Of a DNA stretch of 64,000 nt, positions 25,536 to 33,540 are shown one piece after another; position 1 is the first letter of the stretch; each line of letters begins with the position of its first letter. Location: the NCBI GenBank assembly GCA_020832465.1, contig JAFIER010000066.1:1-64000 (forward strand). Reading direction: 5' to 3'. The notes under the pieces are model-generated. The model was given only the letters and a program-made list of their open reading frames with translations. It made no database searches and had not been told where the DNA came from. The DNA comes from Bernardetiaceae bacterium. GTDB taxonomy: Bacteria > Bacteroidota > Bacteroidia > Cytophagales > Bernardetiaceae. A program made the translations under genes and the position numbers.

Positions 25536-26594
25536 ATGAAACGACTCGTATTATCCTTATCGATTATTATGGGGCTTATGTTGCTTTTTGCCAACAGCGC
25601 CCAAGCCCAAGTACGCCTCTACTCGGGCTACTCCGAAGGCACTTATCACAGCTTAGGTCTTGATTTAAGCGATATTATCAATAGTAACCGTATCCTTATT
25701 GAAAACGACACAATACACGGTCTCGATAGCTTTGGCGAAGAAGCGCAAAGCGATACTGCTGATGCAGATGCCGTAGATGATGATTTTGCAGATTTTGATA
25801 ATTGGTACTCCGCTGTTGTCAATCGCAGGAAAGTCACAAAAGTAAAAAGCGATACGATTGACTTAGGTAAGCTCATTATTTTGCGAACCTCTCACGGCAG
25901 CGTTGCAAATTTAAATAAACTTACTGAAAATAAGAGTGTTGTACCCTCAATAGCTTTTATGCAGTACGATGTCCTCACCAATAGTAAAGAAAAAAGTTTG
26001 CAAATTTTAGCCCCTTTAGGTTATGAAGCCATTCACCTTATTACACTTCAAAATAGTCGTATTCACTCCCTCAAAGATTTAAAAGGCAAAAATATAGGCA
26101 TTGGTGCTGCCGATGAAGGTTCGCATTATACAGCCCTACGCATACAAAGTGAATGTAAAATTCCTTGGATTTCCTTCAATTACGCCTTCCCCGATGCCAT
26201 TAGAGCTTTGATAGAGGGTAAAGTAGATGCCATATTTTTTGTAGGTGCTACGCCCGTAACGGCTTTTGGCTATCCCTATCTCAAAGAAAGATTGCGCATC
26301 GTACCTATGGCACACAAAAACTTAGATAAAATCTATAAAAATATTACTATTGACTCTAATACTTACAGCTGGGTAAGCGAAGCTACACCCGCTTACGGCG
26401 TACCGCTTGTGCTTGTAAGTGATGAAAATCTGAAAAAAGAAGATGCAAAAGAAATCATCACTACGCTAAAAAATAAGCACGATATTCTCAAAGAAAAGGG
26501 ACACTTGCATTGGAAGGATATTAAATTTAGCTTCCAAGGTATCAACTGGAATATTTATCCCGGTGCTAAAGATTGGCTCGGTTGGAAAGATTAA
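25536..26594 (+). CDS. TAXI-type TRAP transporter binding protein
   Basis: A signal peptide (1-24, ending ANSAQAQ) precedes a TAXI-type solute-binding fold: RLYSGYSEGTYHSLGLDLSD, then SIAFMQYDVL, LKDLKGKNIGIGAADEGSHY and ALIEGKVDAIFFVGATPVTA. TAXI proteins usually feed a fused TRAP permease. None is adjacent, and the DctM permease at 17263 belongs to a different branch. An Asp/Glu-rich insert (about residues 68-90, SDTADADAVDDDFADFDN) is unusual. Confidence 0.85.
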   Translation: MKRLVLSLSIIMGLMLLFANSAQAQVRLYSGYSEGTYHSLGLDLSDIINSNRILIENDTIHGLDSFGEEAQSDTADADAVDDDFADFDNWYSAVVNRRKVTKVKSDTIDLGKLIILRTSHGSVANLNKLTENKSVVPSIAFMQYDVLTNSKEKSLQILAPLGYEAIHLITLQNSRIHSLKDLKGKNIGIGAADEGSHYTALRIQSECKIPWISFNYAFPDAIRALIEGKVDAIFFVGATPVTAFGYPYLKERLRIVPMAHKNLDKIYKNITIDSNTYSWVSEATPAYGVPLVLVSDENLKKEDAKEIITTLKNKHDILKEKGHLHWKDIKFSFQGINWNIYPGAKDWLGWKD

Positions 26595-26608
26595 AACCCC
26601 TGAATTGC

Positions 26609-26647
26609 ATTAAAACTAACAGTTTTCAAAAAACTGTTAGTTTTAAT
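26609..26647. terminator. Bidirectional terminator between the TAXI gene and purE
   Basis: ATTAAAACTAACAGTTTT and its perfect complement flank CAA. The stem is 18 bp, followed by TTTTATTACTTT, and lies between convergent genes ending at 26594 and 26652. Confidence 0.75.
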
Positions 26648-26651
26648 TTTA

Positions 26652-27155
26652 TTACTTTATGAGATTGCGCCAGCCCTGCTTATCTACATTTTCTACGCTT
26701 TGCAATACTTTATCTTTGAGTTCTGTTTTAAATACATGTAGCTTTTTACTTAGCTCGGCATCAGAAATAGCTAATATCTGCGCAGCTAAAATTCCCGCAT
26801 TTTGGGCTGCATTCACAGCCACAGTAGCCACTGGCACGCCATTAGGCATTTGTGCAATAGAGAGCAACGAATCCCAACCATCTAAAGAATTAGAAGACTT
26901 CACTGGTACGCCTATAACAGGTAAAATTGTCATAGAAGCCACCATACCCGGCAAATGAGCTGCCCCACCCGCACCAGCAATAATTACCGAAATGCCACGC
27001 GCCTCTGCCTGTGTAGCATAATCATACAAACGATCAGGCGTACGATGAGCCGAAACAATGCTCAACTCATAAGCAATATCCAGACCCTCTAAAAACTCAG
27101 CAGCAGCAGCCATAATCGGTAAATCTGACTGACTCCCCATAATTATTCCGACCAT
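26652..27155 (-). CDS. purE: N5-carboxyaminoimidazole ribonucleotide mutase
   Basis: The 167-aa protein has the PurE signatures: GIIMGSQSDLPIM at the N-terminus, SAHRTPDRLYDYA near 40-52, AGAGGAAHLPGMVAS and PVKSSNSLDGWDSLLSIAQM. It moves the carboxyl group of N5-CAIR to give CAIR in purine synthesis. purK is not adjacent. It is a single gene. Confidence 0.96.
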   Translation of the reverse strand: MVGIIMGSQSDLPIMAAAAEFLEGLDIAYELSIVSAHRTPDRLYDYATQAEARGISVIIAGAGGAAHLPGMVASMTILPVIGVPVKSSNSLDGWDSLLSIAQMPNGVPVATVAVNAAQNAGILAAQILAISDAELSKKLHVFKTELKDKVLQSVENVDKQGWRNLIK

Positions 27156-27226
27156 AATCTTATGAAAATTTAATGATAAGCACTTGTGCCAAAATAGTTT
27201 AAATTATGAAGCTGTTAAAAAACAAT

Positions 27227-27351
27227 CATACTGATAGACATTTAGCAATCAGAACTAACATTTCTTAGAGAAATGTTAGTTCTAAGCTCATTTTTCCATA
27301 GCCTGTGGGGGGGGGCAACCCCCACGCTATGGAAAAATGTATAGTGTTATG
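27227..27351 (+). repeat. Family 1 inverted-repeat element, full copy
   Basis: It starts CATACTGATAGACATTT and ends AATGTATAGTGTTATG. It has the perfect hairpin AGAACTAACATTTCT-TAG with its complement (27251-27283) and the large palindrome (CCATAGC...GCTATGG) with a nine-G run in the left arm. It lies in the leader region of purE. Confidence 0.82.
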
Positions 27352-27398
27352 AGTTTTGACTTTTTATACAACCGCTTAGATATACCGATGCACTCTCA

Positions 27399-28208
27399 TT
27401 AGGACTGCATAGCCTCGACTACCTCAGGCGAGATACCTACGGAAGAGAATCCACCATCGTGATACAAATTTTGCATCGTGATTTTTTTGGTTAAATCTGA
27501 AAAAAGTGAGATAACAAAATCAGCACATTCATCAGCAGAGGCGTTGCCCAGTGGTGAAGTTTTTTCAGCATAAGAGAGAAAAGCATCAAAACCACTCACA
27601 CCCGTACCTGCTGTAGTAGGTGTGGGTGATTGCGAAACGGTATTTACTCTAATTTTTTGTGCTTTGCCCAGTCTATATCCATAACTACGAGCGATAGACT
27701 CGAGTAGGGCTTTGGCTTCAGCCATATCGCCATAATCAGGGAACGTACGCTGCGCTGCAATATAAGACAAACCTACGATAGAAGCCTCGTCGTTAAAAAT
27801 TCCTTTTTGCTCACCTACTTGCATCATTTTATGAAACGAAATAGCTGAAATATCTAATGATTTTTGAAACCAATCGTAGTTCAGATTGCCGTGATTGCGT
27901 CCTTTTCGTACATTAGGGCTCATGCCAATAGAGTGTAAAAGAAAATCTATTTTACCCCCTAAATGTGCTTCCGACTCTTCGTATAGTTTTTCAATATCAG
28001 CTACAGAAGTGGCATCAGCAGGGATTACAATCGTATTACAAGCCTCTGCTAAGGCATTGATTTTGCCCATGCGCAAAGCCACGGGCGCATTAGTAAGTGT
28101 AAAAGTTGCGCCCTCTGCCTGTGCACGCTCTGCGATTTTCCAAGCGATAGAGTTCTCATCTAATGCACCTGTAATGATGCCCCGTTTTCCTTTTAGTAAA
28201 TTATACAT
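27399..28208 (-). CDS. fabI: Enoyl-[acyl-carrier-protein] reductase
   Basis: The 269-aa divergent SDR reduces enoyl-ACP in fatty acid elongation. Visible are the N-terminal GIITGALDENSIAWKIAERA, LLHSIGMSP near 90-98, and the catalytic YIAAQRTFPDYGDMAEAK with the Tyr-x6-Lys spacing of FabI. SQSPTPTTAGTGVSGF is the substrate-loop region. It is a single gene on the minus strand. Confidence 0.95.
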   Translation of the reverse strand: MYNLLKGKRGIITGALDENSIAWKIAERAQAEGATFTLTNAPVALRMGKINALAEACNTIVIPADATSVADIEKLYEESEAHLGGKIDFLLHSIGMSPNVRKGRNHGNLNYDWFQKSLDISAISFHKMMQVGEQKGIFNDEASIVGLSYIAAQRTFPDYGDMAEAKALLESIARSYGYRLGKAQKIRVNTVSQSPTPTTAGTGVSGFDAFLSYAEKTSPLGNASADECADFVISLFSDLTKKITMQNLYHDGGFSSVGISPEVVEAMQS

Positions 28209-28632
28209 GCTTTGAAGTGATTTTCTTGTATGTGATAAAATGTTGAATGTATGGTTTTCCGATGCCCTCTTTTTTTTAAGGCGCAGGCATAACTCGATTT
28301 CAAAGTTAAGATATTTTTATAAAAAAAGTAAGTATTGCGCCATTTTTCCGCTATATATTCAAATAAACCATTGCAGATTTACTATCATAAGCCATACTAT
28401 TAGATATTTCCCAGATAGGAATGACATTTCTCAAAGAAATGTCGTTTCTAAGCCCATTTTTCCATAACGCTATGGAAAAATGTACAGTAGTATGATCATA
28501 AGCAGAAAATACAGCACTTTTTGGGCTACTTACATGCCCTTTTATAAATTATTGTTTACCTTTGCTCATATTGACAAAGCTCAAGACAAACAATACTTTT
28601 ACCTTTATTACCTTCAAATGTAAAATATAACT
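28209..28632. other. Divergent region between fabI and the exonuclease gene
   Basis: It contains a family 1 element (28393-28494). A palindromic stretch follows (ATTGTTT at 28551-28557 with AAACAAT at 28588-28594; CTTTG at 28560-28564 with CAAAG at 28575-28579) overlapping a TACCTTTG box. A TTG at 28571-28573 and TACTTTTA at 28594-28601, 20 bases apart, may be the exonuclease promoter. Confidence 0.45.
28393..28494 (+). repeat. Family 1 inverted-repeat element with shortened palindrome
   Basis: It starts CATACTATTAG and ends GTACAGTAGTATG. The hairpin reads GGAATGACATTTCT...AGAAATGTCGTTTCT. The large palindrome has shrunk to CCATAACGCTATGG, which suggests deletion of its centre. Confidence 0.8.
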
Positions 28633-29442
28633 ATGACGCTAAATTTAAAAAATCCCTTAGCCTTTTTTGACTTAGAAGCGACGGGTGTAGATACCGTAAA
28701 CGACCGCATTGTCGAGATTGCCATTATCAAAATTTTACCTAATGGCGAACGCGAAGAGCGCACAAGACGCATTAACCCTACAATTCCGATACCAGAAGAA
28801 GTTACTAAAATTCACGGGATTAGCAATGAAGACATTAAAGATGAACCTACTTTTAAACAAATTGGAAAATCATTAGCCGATTTTTTGAAAGGGTGCGATT
28901 TGGCGGGTTTTAATATTTTGCATTACGATGTACCGCTTTTGGTAGAAGAGTTTTTGCGTGCTGATATAGATTTTGATGTCAGCAACCGCCGTTTAATTGA
29001 TTTACAAAAGATTTATCACCTCATGGAGCCGCGCACACTCTCGGCGGCTTATCGTTTTTATTGTGATAAAAACTTAGAAAATGCGCACTCTGCTTATGCC
29101 GATACAGAAGCCTGCCTACATATCCTCGAGCAGCAAGTGCAGCGTTACGAAGGCGAAGAAGTATTTGATAAAAAAGGAAATATGCTCACTACAGTAAGCA
29201 ATGACATGGACGCACTACACAAACTCTCATTTTCTAATAAATTAGATTTGGCAGGGCGCATTGTGTATGATGACAAAAAAACACCTGTTTTCAACTTCGG
29301 AAAATACCGAAACCGCCCCGTCAAAGAAGTCTTAGACAAAGACCCATCTTATTATAATTGGATGATGAAAGGCGACTTCCCACGCAATACAAAACAGGTA
29401 CTCACACGCCTCAAACTCGGCGATTTGATTCGTAAAAAATAA
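28633..29442 (+). CDS. DnaQ-family 3'-5' exonuclease
   Basis: The 269-aa protein has an exonuclease domain at about 9-175 with the DEDD residues in FFDLEATGVDTVNDRIVEIA (ExoI), GFNILHYDVPLL (ExoII) and HSAYADTEACLHIL (ExoIII, with the His of the DEDDh type). The C-terminal 60 residues (FNFGKYRNRPVKEVLDKDPS, YYNWMMKGDF) form the small domain seen in exodeoxyribonuclease X-like proteins. It is probably a stand-alone repair or proofreading nuclease. No polymerase domain is present. Confidence 0.9.
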   Translation: MTLNLKNPLAFFDLEATGVDTVNDRIVEIAIIKILPNGEREERTRRINPTIPIPEEVTKIHGISNEDIKDEPTFKQIGKSLADFLKGCDLAGFNILHYDVPLLVEEFLRADIDFDVSNRRLIDLQKIYHLMEPRTLSAAYRFYCDKNLENAHSAYADTEACLHILEQQVQRYEGEEVFDKKGNMLTTVSNDMDALHKLSFSNKLDLAGRIVYDDKKTPVFNFGKYRNRPVKEVLDKDPSYYNWMMKGDFPRNTKQVLTRLKLGDLIRKK

Positions 29443-29466
29443 AAATTTAAGTTGGCAAGTGCTGAG

Positions 29467-29536
29467 CTGAGCACAGACTTTAATCCTGTGGCTCAAAATT
29501 TCAAATTGAAATAGATTAAGGCTTTGTGCTTATTTT
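29467..29536. repeat. Imperfect inverted repeat before the CHAT gene
   Basis: GAGCACAGACTTTAATCC and GATTAAGGCTTTGTGCTT are imperfect inverted arms about 30 bp apart. There is no match to the other families. It may form a terminator for the exonuclease gene. Confidence 0.45.
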
Positions 29537-29592
29537 TAATTGTTTTTTCATAATTTGTGCTTAATTACCTAAAAGGCATAAATACTAAAAAC

Positions 29593-32268
29593 ATGACAAA
29601 ATTATATTTCTCGATGCTTTTGCTTTTGATTAGCAACGCACTTATAGCGCAAATAGAACAAATAGAGCGCGCAGATTCACTTTTTTATGCAGCGGAGTAC
29701 GAAAAAGCCAAGCCATTTTATGCTAAAGCCTTAGCCGAAACTTCAAGGTCAAACTCCTACCTTATGCGCCGTTATGCAGACTGCCTGCTCCGCCTAGGGC
29801 GTGCACCTGAGGCTTTGGCATTCATACAGCAACAAGCACAACAAGACAGTGCTACGCTCCTGCTACCGATTAAGGCTATGGCTTATACTTATATCGGTAA
29901 AAATGACTCGGCAAGCATAGCACAAGCACATTTTATTGATTATAACCTCGAGCAGCCTATACAAGATTCGTTATTCTTAGCCGATGCTTATAATCTTTTT
30001 GGTATTGTAAGTTGGCAGAATGGAAACCGAGAGCAGGCTATTGAATATTTGATGCAAGCACTATCTATTCATCAAAATCAAACCAAAGTATCGCCAGAGC
30101 GAGCCGCAGTGTATAACAATTTAGGTTTAATATGGAGTGATGAAAATGCTCAAAAAGCAACAGAGTATTACCTTCAAGCCCAAAAAATTTATAGCCAACT
30201 TTTTGGCGAAAGCCATCAAGGTGTGGCTATTGCGCTTATCAATCTTGCTGATATCGCACGCCAGCAAGGACAATACGAACAAGCCAAAATACAACTTGCA
30301 CAAGCCTTGAGCATTCGCCAATTGATTTATGATAAAAATCACCCCAGTGAGGCTTATGTATATGCTGCCATAGGGAGAGTCCTTACCGAAGCCAATACAG
30401 AGCTAAGCCAAGCCCATTTTTATTATGAGAAGGCACTCAAAATTTATACAGAAAACTACGGAGATAAGCACCCCGAAATTGCTAATATACAGAATTTTAA
30501 AGCAGGTATTTATAAAAAAGAAGGGGCACTCGCTCTAACTTTAAAAACCTTGCAAACTGCTTTGCAGGCTAACTCAACTAATTTTTTTGATAATAATATC
30601 TATACACTGCCCACCGCCTTAGATTTTTATCAACCTGATATTATGCTACAAACCCTGCTGCTCAAAGCCGAAACCCTCGAGCAGCTACACCTCAACAAAA
30701 CCCTAAAACGCAAAGATTTAGAAGCTGCTTATGCAAGCCTTATGCTTGCCGATAGCTTGATTCAACATATTCGTAACCAGCGAAATCGCCGTGAAGATAA
30801 AATTGCCTTAGGGAATATCGCTATGCAAACTTATGAAGCCGCACTGCGTGTAGTCATGAGGTTGATAGATATAAGCCCCTTTTCACGTACCAAATACGAA
30901 CACCAGGCTTTTTATTTTGCCGAGCAGAGCAAAGCAGCAGTACTTCTGGCTACCATTACCGAAAGTAAAGCCAAACGTTTTGCAGGTATCCCACAAGATT
31001 TGCTCAACGAAGAGCAAGATATTCAAAGCCAAATTGCAGTCATTATGCAGAAATTAGCGAAAAAACCCGAACCAAAAGAAGCAACAAAACTTCAACAAAC
31101 TCTTTTTGAACAAAGACAAGCAGAGTATAAATGGCTCAAAAATATCGAACAAAACTATCCCGAATATTTCAAACTCAAATACGATAAGCAATATCTTAGC
31201 GTCGAACAGGTGCAAGCACTGCTCGATGATGAAGCGGCTTGCGTGAGTTATTTTATAGCCGAAAAAAATCAAAGAATTTATATTTTTTGGATTCAAAAAA
31301 ATCGTTTTAAAGTTTATAATGTAGCGCAAACCGCTGACTTAAATGCACAAATTACAGGATTTAGAAATAGCCTTACTTATCGCTCCTCCGAGATTTATGC
31401 CCAAACAGCACACTTGCTTTATAAGCAACTATTTCCCTTTGCTATTCCCAAACGAATCAAAAAAATATGTATTATCCCCGATGGGCTGCTCAACAGCATA
31501 CCCTTCGAACCGCTTCTGCAAAAAGCCATGCCAGACCCCAATAAGGTAGATGTCGATTTTAGCTCACTCGAGTATATGCTCAAGGATTATGCACTAACGT
31601 ATAGCTATGCACTTGCTCTTTGGGCCCAACCCAAAACACCGCAAAAAAACATCTCCTCAGCACTGATTTGTGCACCTATTCAATTTTCAGAAGTCGGAAT
31701 GAACGCACTGCCCGGCACCGAAACAGAGGCTTTGCTCATAGATTCACTTTTCAAATTAAAAAACATCTCTACGCAAGTATTACTTCATAAGCAAGCCAAT
31801 ATCGAAGAATTTAAAAATGCTAAAACCGATAATTTCGATATTTATCATTTGGCTACACACGGCATAGCCGATGCCGAGCACCCCGCACTCTCTCGCATTA
31901 TTTTCGCCTCTCAAAACACTCAAGAAAACGGATTACTCTATGCAGGTGATATTTATGCCTTACGACTACCCTCCAAGCTCATTACACTCTCGGCTTGCCA
32001 AACCGCACTGGGCAAACTACAAGCCGGAGAAGGTATGATAGGTCTTTCGCGCGCACTCATTTATGCCGGTGCAGAAAATGTAGCCGTATCGCTATGGAAT
32101 GTTTCTGATGCCTCCACTGCCGCCCTTATGCCTAATTTTTATAGTCAAATACTTCAAGACTATAGCTTGGGCATCGCTTTGCAAAAAGCAAAACTAGCAC
32201 TTATAAACCAAAAACAATACGCCGAACCTTTTTATTGGGCTGCCTTTATTTTGATTGGAAACGAATAA
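29593..32268 (+). CDS. Secreted TPR-CHAT protein (caspase-like protease fold)
   Basis: I chose ATG 29593, which gives a signal peptide (MTKLYFSMLLLLISNALIAQ). The 891 aa comprise tetratricopeptide repeats from about 25 to 330 (YYLQAQKIYSQLFGESHQGV, YYEKALKIYTENYGDKHPEI), a helical middle region, and a CHAT domain from about 590 to 890. The caspase-like dyad looks intact: His756 in LATHG and Cys802 in LSACQT, followed by AGEGMIGLSRALIYAGAENV and SLWNVSD. CHAT enzymes are peptidases; several act in defence or programmed death, but a secreted TPR-CHAT form is a common Bacteroidota lineage whose substrate is unknown. Confidence 0.9.
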   Translation: MTKLYFSMLLLLISNALIAQIEQIERADSLFYAAEYEKAKPFYAKALAETSRSNSYLMRRYADCLLRLGRAPEALAFIQQQAQQDSATLLLPIKAMAYTYIGKNDSASIAQAHFIDYNLEQPIQDSLFLADAYNLFGIVSWQNGNREQAIEYLMQALSIHQNQTKVSPERAAVYNNLGLIWSDENAQKATEYYLQAQKIYSQLFGESHQGVAIALINLADIARQQGQYEQAKIQLAQALSIRQLIYDKNHPSEAYVYAAIGRVLTEANTELSQAHFYYEKALKIYTENYGDKHPEIANIQNFKAGIYKKEGALALTLKTLQTALQANSTNFFDNNIYTLPTALDFYQPDIMLQTLLLKAETLEQLHLNKTLKRKDLEAAYASLMLADSLIQHIRNQRNRREDKIALGNIAMQTYEAALRVVMRLIDISPFSRTKYEHQAFYFAEQSKAAVLLATITESKAKRFAGIPQDLLNEEQDIQSQIAVIMQKLAKKPEPKEATKLQQTLFEQRQAEYKWLKNIEQNYPEYFKLKYDKQYLSVEQVQALLDDEAACVSYFIAEKNQRIYIFWIQKNRFKVYNVAQTADLNAQITGFRNSLTYRSSEIYAQTAHLLYKQLFPFAIPKRIKKICIIPDGLLNSIPFEPLLQKAMPDPNKVDVDFSSLEYMLKDYALTYSYALALWAQPKTPQKNISSALICAPIQFSEVGMNALPGTETEALLIDSLFKLKNISTQVLLHKQANIEEFKNAKTDNFDIYHLATHGIADAEHPALSRIIFASQNTQENGLLYAGDIYALRLPSKLITLSACQTALGKLQAGEGMIGLSRALIYAGAENVAVSLWNVSDASTAALMPNFYSQILQDYSLGIALQKAKLALINQKQYAEPFYWAAFILIGNE

Positions 32269-32520
32269 GTACAGCCATAGATATAGCACTCAAAAAAAAT
32301 TGAAAAAAAAAAATTTTTTTGAAATAAAATAAACCTACTGTTTTGTCTAAATTTATACTTTGTTAATGCGGTTTTGATAATGAATAAAGAATAATATTCC
32401 TATAAACTCCTCATGAAACGATTTTATGAGCTTGGGAGCAGCATAGCGCAATTTGCAAAATTGAAAAAAAATGTGCACTTTATTTTTGAAATTTATCGTT
32501 ACACCCAAATTTATTTACCT

Positions 32521-33243
32521 ATGTTTGAAATTATACCTGCCATAGATATTATCAACGGCGAATGCGTGCGCCTCATTGAAGGCGACTATGCGCGAAAAAC
32601 TGTATATGAAGACTCGCCACTTATGCGTGCCAAGCAATTTGAAAGCTACGGATTTAAACGCCTTCATATCGTAGATCTCGATGGAGCAAAAGCTGCTGAA
32701 CCCTTGCAAGCCCATATTCTCAAAGAAATTAGCGAACAAACCGATATGATTATTGACTACGGCGGCGGTATTCAAGATGCCAATGATGTCGATATGCTTC
32801 TTGAAGCGGGGGCTACAATGGTGAGCATTGGTAGCTTAGCGACCAAAAAACCAACGCTTTTTGGTGGCTTGCTCAGCAGTTTTGGAGGAGATAAAATTTT
32901 GCTTGCTGCTGATGTAAGAGATAATAAAATTGCTTTTAATGCTTGGAGGGAGCGTAGCCGTTTTTCAGTTTTTGAAATTATAGAAAAGTTTATCCCAGCG
33001 GGATTAAGCCAATTTTTTTGTACTGACGTGCAACGGGACGGACGCTTAGAAGGTATCAACGAAAAATTATATACGGATTTGCGCAAAGCATTTCCCAACA
33101 TAAAAATTATAGCCAGTGGGGGCGTGAGCAATATCAATGACATCAAGTTACTACAAGATATTGGTATTGATGGCGTTATCGTGGGAAAAGCTTTTTATGA
33201 AAATAGAGTACAGCCCGAAGAGGCACTCGCACTCCTCAAATAA
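32521..33243 (+). CDS. hisA: Phosphoribosylformimino-5-aminoimidazole carboxamide ribotide isomerase
   Basis: I chose ATG 32521 (MFEIIPAIDIINGECVRLIE), the normal HisA start; the frame runs 36 codons further up. The 240-aa TIM barrel has catalytic Asp9 in PAIDI, the phosphate-binding DYGGGIQ and ASGGVSN, and the second acidic site TDVQRDG. It catalyses the Amadori rearrangement in histidine synthesis. No other his gene is present, so the operon is broken up in this genome. A near-consensus box TATACTTTG lies at 32355-32363. Confidence 0.95.
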   Translation: MFEIIPAIDIINGECVRLIEGDYARKTVYEDSPLMRAKQFESYGFKRLHIVDLDGAKAAEPLQAHILKEISEQTDMIIDYGGGIQDANDVDMLLEAGATMVSIGSLATKKPTLFGGLLSSFGGDKILLAADVRDNKIAFNAWRERSRFSVFEIIEKFIPAGLSQFFCTDVQRDGRLEGINEKLYTDLRKAFPNIKIIASGGVSNINDIKLLQDIGIDGVIVGKAFYENRVQPEEALALLK

Positions 33244-33310
33244 CTTTTTTGCTAAGTAATTGCATATATTGGCTTTATATAGAGGTACGACAATTAGTAA
33301 GTATCAAGCA

Positions 33311-33343
33311 AGCACTCACTGTTTGCGAAAAAATGTGAGTGCT
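33311..33343. repeat. AGCACTCAC-type hairpin
   Basis: AGCACTCACTGTTTG...AAATGTGAGTGCT. Compared with 8386-8420, both arms carry matching changes (ACTAAC/GTTAGT to ACTCAC/GTGAGT). Confidence 0.6.
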
Positions 33344-33392
33344 AAAACTACTCAAGTTGATTGATCTAAGTGCTTGTACTAATATAGTTTAT

Positions 33393-33492
33393 CATACTAC
33401 TATACATTTTTGCATAGCGTGGGGTTTGCAAACCCCACGCTATGCAAAAAAGGCTTAGAAATAATATTTCGTTGCGACATGTTATTTTTGAG
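33393..33492 (+). repeat. Family 1 element, right end missing
   Basis: It starts CATACTACTATACATTTTTG and has the perfect palindrome GCATAGCGTGGGG...CCCCACGCTATGC, in which the outer C-G pair of other copies is G-C. The hairpin AGAAATAATATTTC...TGTTATTTTTG follows in place of the right arm. The element provides an upstream ATG (33442) in frame with the next gene. Confidence 0.75.
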
Positions 33493-33540
33493 CTTTTTTC
33501 TATTTATCTTTTATTTCTGCTTTTACCAACGCATTGCAAT

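Noticed and set aside
17263-26594. A single TRAP system made of the DctM permease and the TAXI binding protein
   Set aside because: They are 7 kb apart on opposite strands, and TAXI proteins normally pair with fused 4TM-12TM permeases, not with DctM alone.
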